A DNA stretch of 38,666 bases from Minisyncoccota bacterium (GTDB lineage Bacteria > Patescibacteriota > Microgenomatia > PFEM01 > JAFGMK01), in contig JAFGMK010000030.1 of NCBI GenBank assembly GCA_016927565.1, positions 1-38,666 on the forward strand. Direction: 5' to 3'. Within the stretch, counting starts at the first letter, position 1; each line of letters opens with the position of its first letter. Below the pieces are notes generated by a model. It had not been told where the DNA came from. It saw nothing but the letters and a program-made list of their open reading frames with translations, and searched no databases. The position numbers and the translations under genes are program-made. Positions 31,168 through 37,458 of this stretch are shown here, piece after piece.

Positions 31168-32278
31168 AATCTTTCCTTAAAATACTCATCATTAAATAAT
31201 GGTGCCATTTTTTATCACGCCAGAGAGATTGATATTGAATGCCCTCTCTTTTAAATCCAAGTTTTTTATATAAATTAATCGCCGGTTGATTAAAATCAGC
31301 GACCAGCAACCAGACGCGGTTAATTCTTTTTTTGATAAAAAGATAGTCTAGCATAAGCTGATAGGCCCGGGTGGCAATTCCTTGTCGCCGGTGTTTGAGA
31401 GCGATGTCGGCGCCAATTCTAATGCTTCGGTTGGCCTGATCTTGTTCGTCCAGGCGAATAACGCCGGCGAACTGATCTTCTTTTTCAATCGTTAGGTATT
31501 GGCAGCTTGTGTTTTGAGGAAGCCTGGCAAACCAGGCATGTTGTTGTTTTTTACTGATCACCTTGTTATAGGTGAGAAAGCGTCGGGTTTCAGGGTGATT
31601 TCGGAGTTGACGAAGAGATTCTAGGTCATCTTGGTTAACGGGTCGGATTAGAATTGAGCCATCGGCGAGCCTGATTCCTCTTTTGGTTTTTTCCTTAAAC
31701 TTTTTTAGCAGGATATCCTTTGTTTTCCGATAGAGTTCGAGCTCATTTAAATCGATTTTTCCCCGAAGATAAAGAGTTGGTTTTTTTTTAAAACACAGGT
31801 CCGCTTTTTTAAAGCCAATTTTATTAAGGATCTTTAAAGACCCCAGGGTAAACAGAGGACAAAGCAAAGCGAGTCTTTCATAAAGATCCTCAATTTTGTC
31901 ATCGGGAAAAACCGGATAGCTGGTTCGGCAGATGATCGGGCCGAAATCATAATCCGACCCCATTTTATGGAAGGTCAGGCCCTGTTCTTTGGCCTTCTTT
32001 TTTATAGTGTGGTAAAGAATGTCTGACCCGCCCCATTCGGGTAAGAGTCCGGTGTGGACGTTAAAAGCGTTTTTAATTTCGATTATCTTTTGGTTGTATT
32101 GAATTGAAAGTTTGAGATCGTGTTTAGTGTCAGGACTAACTTCAGGCAGAGGCATTTTGCCGGGAACGGCGGGAGGTCTGGTATTGGGAATATAGCCAAC
32201 CAAGTTATAGCCCTCGGTCAGAAGCAGCTGGCAAGTTCTGGCGGTCAGAAAGGTCGAGCCGTAGACTAAAATTTTCAT
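31154..32278 (-). CDS. Formyltransferase-GNAT acetyltransferase fusion
   Basis: This 374-residue protein joins two acyl-transfer domains. Residues 1-190 look like a methionyl-tRNA/sugar formyltransferase: VHTGLLPEWGGSD gives N73 and H75, and GSDYDFGPII gives D111. The Asn-His-Asp triad and its 38-residue N-to-D spacing match E. coli Fmt, though the N-terminal Rossmann portion is short. Residues 205-370 look like a GNAT N-acetyltransferase, with IRPVNQDDLESLRQLRNHPE, ALKHRRQGIATRAYQLML and NLYKKLGFKREG. With the adjacent DegT aminotransferase, N-formylation and N-acetylation of amino sugars is the best guess. The formyl-folate site is not proven. Confidence 0.82.
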   Translation of the reverse strand: MKILVYGSTFLTARTCQLLLTEGYNLVGYIPNTRPPAVPGKMPLPEVSPDTKHDLKLSIQYNQKIIEIKNAFNVHTGLLPEWGGSDILYHTIKKKAKEQGLTFHKMGSDYDFGPIICRTSYPVFPDDKIEDLYERLALLCPLFTLGSLKILNKIGFKKADLCFKKKPTLYLRGKIDLNELELYRKTKDILLKKFKEKTKRGIRLADGSILIRPVNQDDLESLRQLRNHPETRRFLTYNKVISKKQQHAWFARLPQNTSCQYLTIEKEDQFAGVIRLDEQDQANRSIRIGADIALKHRRQGIATRAYQLMLDYLFIKKRINRVWLLVADFNQPAINLYKKLGFKREGIQYQSLWRDKKWHHYLMMSILRKDYAKE

Positions 32279-32302
32279 CAGCTTAGAATATCATTTTTTT
32301 AT

Positions 32303-33751
32303 TTATTTTTCCTGAAAATGTTTCTTTGTTAGTTTCGGCAGGTAATTAAGAACAAACTTTAGACGCTGGTATTTGTATTTTCTCTTGAGGAAAAACTTGA
32401 GGTTTTCCCAGGAAAAAAATGATTTTTTTAAGGTTCTTAGAAGATATTTTTTTCTTAATCTTTCTTTTTCTTGGACCAGGTTTTTAATTTTTGACTTATT
32501 GAGTCTTTTGGTTAAGGGACTGCCGTTCCAATCAAGCAAGCCATATTCATCAGCGCTGATTTCCTCACCGACCATTTCGTAAAATCTGGTGCCGGGGAGG
32601 GGAGTGGCAATGGCGAAAAGATAAACATCGGCATTTATCTCATCGGCTAGCTTTTCTGTTTTTTTAAGGTCGTTTTTGGTTTCGGTCGGCAGGCCGATCA
32701 TAAAATTAGCCAAAGTTCTGATCCGGTATTTTTTGGCCAGGCGGAAAGCATTTTTGATTTGATTGATGGTTGTGCCCTTGTTGATGATCTTATCTAAGAT
32801 TCTTTGACTGCCGGATTCGACGCCAATATCCATTTGAAAACAACCGGCTTCTCTTAAATCCTTTACCAACCTTTCGTCCAAAGTGTCAGCCCGGACTTGG
32901 CAGTTAAAGATCAGTTGGTGTTTTTTTAAGATTTGGGCAACCGCCAGGGCGTGTTTTTTGTTAATGGTAAAGGTGTCGTCAATCAGCCAAACGGCTTCAA
33001 TTTTGAAGTGTTTTTTTAAGTAGCTGACTTCTTTTTCGATATTTTTTAAAGATTTAAAGCGAAGCTTTTTCCCAAAGATTAGATTGCAGCCGCAAAATGA
33101 GCAGGAAAAGGGACAACCGCGAGCGGTTAAAAGGAGGGCACCCTTTACCGGCAGGCCTCTGATGGTGGCAATGTCCATTTCAAAAAACCGGGGATCGATC
33201 TTTTCATAAGGAGGCCGGGAAACGCTGTTTATTTCCGCTTCCGTCAGCAATTCCCGGGGAGGGTTAAATATATTTTTATCCTTTTTTTTCCAGCCCAGGC
33301 CCTTGATTCGGGCAAAGCCCGGGTTTTTTTTAAAAATTTCCTTTGCAAACTCGGTGAGGGTCTTTTCGCCTTCGCCGAAGCAGATAAAGTCAAAGCCTGA
33401 TTTTAAAAAATCCTCACCCCGGAAGGTTGGCTGGGGACCGCCGACAATAGTGATGATTTTGTTGTTATACTTTTTGATGTTTTGATTTATTCTGATTACT
33501 TCGTTAAATTCCCGGTGACTGGCGGAAAAACAAATTAGTTTGGGCTTGATCTGTTTGATTTTTCTGAAAATCGCCGCTTCCCTTTGGGAAGAGAGGATTC
33601 TTTGGGGAGAGATTTGGGAGTCGATAATAGTATTTTTAAATCCATTGTTTTCGAGGTATCCGGAAAGACAAAGAATGCCTGAGGGATACATATTTTGGTA
33701 CCACAGAGAAGGATTAATAATAAAAACAATGTCTTTTTTTCTGCGCTTCAT
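32303..33751 (-). CDS. B12-binding-domain radical SAM protein
   Basis: The product is 482 residues from the ATG at 33751; a TTG eight codons upstream falls within the -10 and is rejected. The N-terminal 170 residues resemble a cobalamin-binding Rossmann domain (IIDSQIS, KPKLICFSASH, VGGPQPTF, GEGEKTL), but the DxHxxG cobalamin ligand motif is absent. The radical SAM motif is CPFSCSFC (C213, C217, C220), followed by AVWLIDDTFT, QVRADTLDE, and MDIGVESGSQRIL. A basic C-terminal tail (about 420-482) may bind membrane or RNA. The family includes methylases and BchE-type enzymes; substrate unknown. It is first of the minus-strand block. Confidence 0.88.
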   Translation of the reverse strand: MKRRKKDIVFIINPSLWYQNMYPSGILCLSGYLENNGFKNTIIDSQISPQRILSSQREAAIFRKIKQIKPKLICFSASHREFNEVIRINQNIKKYNNKIITIVGGPQPTFRGEDFLKSGFDFICFGEGEKTLTEFAKEIFKKNPGFARIKGLGWKKKDKNIFNPPRELLTEAEINSVSRPPYEKIDPRFFEMDIATIRGLPVKGALLLTARGCPFSCSFCGCNLIFGKKLRFKSLKNIEKEVSYLKKHFKIEAVWLIDDTFTINKKHALAVAQILKKHQLIFNCQVRADTLDERLVKDLREAGCFQMDIGVESGSQRILDKIINKGTTINQIKNAFRLAKKYRIRTLANFMIGLPTETKNDLKKTEKLADEINADVYLFAIATPLPGTRFYEMVGEEISADEYGLLDWNGSPLTKRLNKSKIKNLVQEKERLRKKYLLRTLKKSFFSWENLKFFLKRKYKYQRLKFVLNYLPKLTKKHFQEK

Positions 33752-33774
33752 CGGACTTATCTTGAGTATACACA

Positions 33775-33783
33775 AGTATAGCA
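33775..33783 (-). promoter_or_regulatory. Extended -10 promoter of the minus-strand block
   Basis: On the minus strand this is TGCTATACT, identical to the -10 of the 12223 gene. Transcription would start near 33768, about 17 bp before the ATG at 33751. It probably serves the three minus-strand genes down to 30043, which are closely spaced. Confidence 0.6.
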
Positions 33784-33862
33784 GATGTTTTTTTAAAAAG
33801 TTTTGATTTCGGGGATTATTTTCTGGATGGAATTTATGGAAGTGCTTGGTTAGAATGGGAGA

Positions 33863-34663
33863 ATGGCAAAGTATTTAACTAAATTAAAACCGGAAGAATT
33901 TTTAAGGCGCTATTTGAAAGTGGCGCCATTGGCGCTGGCGGTTTTTCGAAGTATCGAAGCCAAAAACATTGCCGAGGTATCGATGGGGCGGCCGATCTTG
34001 GATTTGGGTTGCGGTTTTGGCGAATTTGCCGGAGTTTTTTTTCAAAAAAAAGTGGAGATGGGTCTGGATATTTCCTGGGAAGAACTGATCAGCGCCCAAA
34101 AGAAAAATCTTTATGAGAAATTAACTTGGGCTGATGCCGGCGACCTGCCTTTTAAGGATAATCATTTTGAAACAGTGCTTTCGGTTTCGGTTTTGGAGCA
34201 TATTACCAATGTCAGGCCGGTTTTAAAAGAAGTTTTCCGAGTTTTGAAGCCGGGAGGAAAGTTTGTTTTAACGGTTAACGGGGCAAAGATAAACCGGCTT
34301 TTGTTTTGGCCTGAGTGGTTGCAAAAAAGAGGACTGTCCTTTCTGGCGGCCAAATATATTGCTTGCTACCACCAAATTTTCAAACATCAGACTTTATGGT
34401 CAAAAAAAAAGTGGGAAGGCGCCCTTCAGAAAGCCGGTTTTAAAATTGACCAGTCGCGGGAAATAATTTCGCCGGCGGCAACCCGAATCTTTGATTTTTT
34501 TCTGATTACGGCTTGGCCTTCACAAGTTATTAAGCTTTTAACCGGCTACCGCTGGGCTTGGCGGCCAAAATGGTTTCGGGAATGGCTGGTGAAAAAATAC
34601 GCCTGGGTTGTTAAGAGAAAGGAAAAAGAAGGAAGCAATCTTTTTATTGTGGGGATTAAATAG
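33863..34663 (+). CDS. Class I SAM-dependent methyltransferase
   Basis: This 266-residue protein has ILDLGCGFGEF (residues 45-55), MGLDISWEEL and SVSVLEHITNVRPVLKEVFRVLKPGG, all standard class I SAM features. The C-terminal part has YHQIFKHQTLWSKKKWEGAL and an aromatic patch. It is divergent from the radical SAM gene; TAGAAT at 33851-33856, seven bp before the ATG, could be its -10 (weak). It is not close to the three cluster paralogs, lacking their HxQ motif. It most likely methylates a sugar or quinone-like small molecule. Confidence 0.89.
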   Translation: MAKYLTKLKPEEFLRRYLKVAPLALAVFRSIEAKNIAEVSMGRPILDLGCGFGEFAGVFFQKKVEMGLDISWEELISAQKKNLYEKLTWADAGDLPFKDNHFETVLSVSVLEHITNVRPVLKEVFRVLKPGGKFVLTVNGAKINRLLFWPEWLQKRGLSFLAAKYIACYHQIFKHQTLWSKKKWEGALQKAGFKIDQSREIISPAATRIFDFFLITAWPSQVIKLLTGYRWAWRPKWFREWLVKKYAWVVKRKEKEGSNLFIVGIK

Positions 34664-34950
34664 TCCGGGATAAGAGATATCGTGATTGCTTAGGTTTTTT
34701 GACAAAAAACGATTCCGGGTTGTTAAAGAAAGCGATTAATTACCTGATATCCTGCTTGACAAAAAACTAATTTTGAAGTAAAAAAGCCCTACTCCTGCCA
34801 AAACTTCTGCCAAAGATAAATATTTGCCCGGAAAGGGAAAACTGCTCCGAAATAAAATGCTCTATTGGGCGACTTTTACCTTAGGGTTTTATCTGGGGTC
34901 AATTGTTATTTTTAGGGCTTTTAATCGGGACCGGGAAGAGTAATAAGCTA
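34664..34950 (+). other. Intergenic, short repeats and tiny ORF
   Basis: This 287-bp stretch has two copies of TTGACAAAAAAC (34699-34710 and 34756-34767) and a 12-base near-repeat (34791-34802, 34803-34814). A 37-codon open frame at 34857-34970 would encode a hydrophobic peptide; without a ribosome site or homology it is not called. No convincing terminator is seen for either flanking gene. Confidence 0.55.
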
Positions 34951-36633
34951 TTAGCCATCGCAGCTTGAAGAACAGGACATGGTAAAGGGAAGGGAATTGC
35001 CTCGATAGATTTTGCCAGTAAGGTCCATCGGAAAAATCTCCAAGTATTCACTTTCGTAGGATGGTCCGGAACATCCAAGATCCCACAATTTGGCAGGCAA
35101 GCCGTTGGCGTAAACTAAATTGTCAAAGGGAATAAATAAGGCTTTTTTGTAAGGAAAGGGAATGTGATAAGGGCCGAGGTCCTTATTTAATTCATCTTTA
35201 AAATAAAAGTGGTCATGTTGGGGCAGGTAGAGATCAAAGACCCGGTTTCCAAATTCGAGATAGACTTTTCTTCTTTTGACGCTGTTTTTTTCGTCTTCGG
35301 ATTGGGGAAAGGATAAGCCGTACAGAAGGTTGGGATTATTAAAAAGGGGTAGGGGCCAATGAAGAAAATTGGCTTCATAGTGATAGCCGGGTGAGCAAAT
35401 GTCAATCTCGCCCAGGAGAGGCTGGTTATTTTTCTTGGCTTGGGTAGGCGGCAGCGCTTGTTGAGGGAGTTGATAACTAGTGTCAACGATGAACTGTTTT
35501 TTGACTGTTGGTTTTCTTGGGGTGGTAATTGTTAGGACGTGATGGCCGTTAGTGAGCGAAGATTGGGGTTTAAAGACAAAGATCACCGGAGGTAATTCGT
35601 TTCTTTTTCTGACCAGGCATTCTTCTTTAGAGGCAAGCGGTTCTTTATTTTGGGAATGGCCGTAAAGATTACTACTGATAATGCCGCCGGCAAATTCTTT
35701 TTGATTATGATCGTCGGTGCAGACTACTTCTGGGTATTGAGGGAAGCCATAAATTTCATTTTGAGGAATGTCATCGATAAGGATTTTTAGATTAGTTATT
35801 TTTCCTGGTGAGAATACTAGCCGGTATTCTAAAATCTCATTGTAAGGAGGGGTTTTGAGGGTAAATTCACTTGGAAGAAATTCAGCTGAGAGTTGGCGGA
35901 TTTTGCCAATGAAAGTGGGTTGGGTTTGGGTAATTGGTTGATTGCCAGCGGGGAAGAACCACCTTAGGGTTTCGTTAGTTGAAGTTTTGGTGGTTTGTTC
36001 TTTCAGAGCAGCTTGTTTTAGATTGAAAAAAAAGCGGTCCGGGGCCCTATCATCATCTAAAAAGGTAAGGGTGTTAATAATGGTGTTAATTAGTGCTTCG
36101 CTTTCTTCTTTGTTGGTGAAAAAGTTGTAAACTAATTCTCCTTTTTGAATAACCAGAATTCCGGTCGAGTTGTTGTACTCGCGATTGGCGACTAACTTAG
36201 TGGCCGGGCAGCCCTTGATTGTTAAGCTTTCGGGTTTAAGGCTCTCTCCTTCAAATTTATACAGATGGGCCATTGCTACTTCTTGGTGATTCATTAACTG
36301 GGCTTCAGGGTTGAAATAGCGGCCGACAACAACCGAGAAGAAGGGAGAATAAGGATAATTATCGTCAGACCAAACAAGGCCATACTGATTAACTAAGTTA
36401 AAGGTTTTGGGTTCGCCGGAGATGTTTTGGGGGAGTAAGAAACTGAAATTAAGGTCTTTGTTGGTGTAGGTGGCTTTGATCCTAGTTTGATCGGGAAGCT
36501 GTCTTGTGATTGGTTGATGGGTTTTAGGGTGTTTGTCGGTTAGAGCGAGAAAGAAGGCGATGATGACTATAACTATGCCAAGGCTGGTAGTAGTAAAGAC
36601 GATTGCTTGGTTGAGTGTTTTTTTTGACCTCAT
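34951..36633 (-). CDS. Hypothetical membrane-anchored exported protein
   Basis: The 560-residue product has a short basic N-terminus and one hydrophobic helix (about residues 9-30), then an all-outside chain. Residues 55-190 look like a PsbP-like beta domain found in many secreted CPR proteins, with DLNFSFLLP at the start and INTIINTLTFLDDD at the end. The rest is beta-rich and unrecognised, with isolated cysteines (for example ICSPGYH, DLGCSGPS, and a C-terminal CSSSC) that could form disulfides outside the cell. Its role is unknown. It has its own extended -10 promoter and no co-transcribed partner. Confidence 0.78.
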   Translation of the reverse strand: MRSKKTLNQAIVFTTTSLGIVIVIIAFFLALTDKHPKTHQPITRQLPDQTRIKATYTNKDLNFSFLLPQNISGEPKTFNLVNQYGLVWSDDNYPYSPFFSVVVGRYFNPEAQLMNHQEVAMAHLYKFEGESLKPESLTIKGCPATKLVANREYNNSTGILVIQKGELVYNFFTNKEESEALINTIINTLTFLDDDRAPDRFFFNLKQAALKEQTTKTSTNETLRWFFPAGNQPITQTQPTFIGKIRQLSAEFLPSEFTLKTPPYNEILEYRLVFSPGKITNLKILIDDIPQNEIYGFPQYPEVVCTDDHNQKEFAGGIISSNLYGHSQNKEPLASKEECLVRKRNELPPVIFVFKPQSSLTNGHHVLTITTPRKPTVKKQFIVDTSYQLPQQALPPTQAKKNNQPLLGEIDICSPGYHYEANFLHWPLPLFNNPNLLYGLSFPQSEDEKNSVKRRKVYLEFGNRVFDLYLPQHDHFYFKDELNKDLGPYHIPFPYKKALFIPFDNLVYANGLPAKLWDLGCSGPSYESEYLEIFPMDLTGKIYRGNSLPFTMSCSSSCDG

Positions 36634-36656
36634 GCTCTTTGGAATTAAGCTGACTA

Positions 36657-36665
36657 ATTATACCA
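36657..36665 (-). promoter_or_regulatory. Extended -10 promoter of the 34951-36633 gene
   Basis: On the minus strand it reads TGGTATAAT, identical to the -10 at 29310-29318. The expected transcription start is near 36650, about 17 bp ahead of the ATG at 36633. Confidence 0.62.
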
Positions 36666-36947
36666 AAAGATTTGTAGGAGAAATTAAAAAGATCTAAATT
36701 TTAACCAGTGAATACTTCAATTCGGGAATTAGAAAAGGTTGGCACGGAATTGGTTAGTTTGCCAAAAGATTGTTTGAGTAGTTGGGTTTGGTAGAAAGAA
36801 TTAATCGGAAAGTGCTTATTTTTCTCACTGCTTTATATATTTAATGGGGGGGGATTTTGACAGTTTTTTGATTATCGGCTGCTGGAGAGCGGAGTTTTTT
36901 TTGATGTTAATGGCTAAAATGGGGAGTCTTAGTTGACGGTTAAGTTG

Positions 36948-37269
36948 ATGATTATTTTGGTGGTTATTTTGACCTGGCCTGCAATTTACGCAACTAGGTT
37001 TTGGGTATTGAATCTTAAGACAGGCGAATGATAAAAACGATTTCGATCAGGAAAGGCTTTGGGGTGTTTTTTATAGGCTCAAGATAAGCCTGTTTTTTTT
37101 GAAAAGAAAAGTTGTTCGGAAAGTAAGTTTTTGCTTTTGCAAAGCTTTAACGAGCAGTTTATTTTTTAAGATTCTCCTGGCGCTGTTTTTTTATCTTATT
37201 TTTTGTCCCGGTCGCGGTTCGTTTTACTCCGCTCAGGGTAAGCTGATTGCCCCGGAGACGGGTCTTTAA
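36948..37269 (+). pseudogene. Possible decayed small membrane gene
   Basis: An ATG at 36948 opens a 27-residue hydrophobic frame ending at 37031 (MIILVVILTWPAIYATRFW). In another frame a stop-free stretch from 37012 to 37269 encodes KNDFDQERLWGVFYRLKISL, then a basic segment, a membrane-helix-like LLALFFYLIF, and AQGKLIAPETGL before TAA. The second lacks an ATG or GTG; a TTG at 37099 could start a 56-residue peptide. A frameshifted or decaying gene would explain both, but chance open frames in T-rich DNA are also possible. Confidence 0.25.
37075..37100 (+). terminator. Weak intrinsic terminator candidate
   Basis: AGGCT (37075-37079) and AGCCT (37087-37091) pair around a seven-base loop, followed by G and eight T (37093-37100). 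The stem is only five pairs, so termination would be inefficient. Confidence 0.35.
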
Positions 37270-37329
37270 AGAATTTCTTCATGCCTGAAAAAGAAAAAAA
37301 ATTACCCATTTTTGCCCCTAAAAATTAGC

Positions 37330-37360
37330 TTGACAAGGTATATCCATTTAGTGTTAACAT
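37330..37360 (+). promoter_or_regulatory. Predicted promoter of the right-edge gene
   Basis: A perfect -35 TTGACA (37330-37335) is followed after 19 bp by TAACAT (37355-37360) with an extended TG at 37352-37353. Transcription would start near 37367, leaving a leader of about 90 nt before the ATG at 37459. Confidence 0.55.
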
Positions 37361-37366
37361 TAGAAA

Positions 37367-37395
37367 CTAGCTTTGAAAAAGCTATGTAAAGCTAG
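37367..37395 (+). promoter_or_regulatory. Overlapping inverted repeats at predicted transcription start
   Basis: TAGCTTT (37368-37374) can pair with AAAGCTA (37378-37384) around GAA, or CTAGCTTT (37367-37374) can pair with AAAGCTAG (37388-37395). The two pairings exclude each other. They may be a 5' RNA stem-loop switch or a DNA operator with three half-sites. Confidence 0.5.
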
Positions 37396-37458
37396 AAATC
37401 TATTTACAATGTAGTTAATTAGGTAGACACTTAGGGATCTGGGTGTTTGTGACTGCCA

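Larger units (their letters stand above)
36666..37329. other. Gene-poor region
   Basis: About 660 bp without a supported gene. It contains a run of eight G at 36846-36853, a TTGACA at 36857-36862 with no good -10, two short hydrophobic open frames (described separately) and a weak hairpin with T-run at 37075-37100. No tRNA, repeat array or insertion-sequence end was recognised. Confidence 0.55.

Noticed and set aside
36846-36862. G-run and TTGACA as a promoter
   Set aside because: No acceptable -10 lies 16-19 bp downstream of the TTGACA, and no gene starts nearby.
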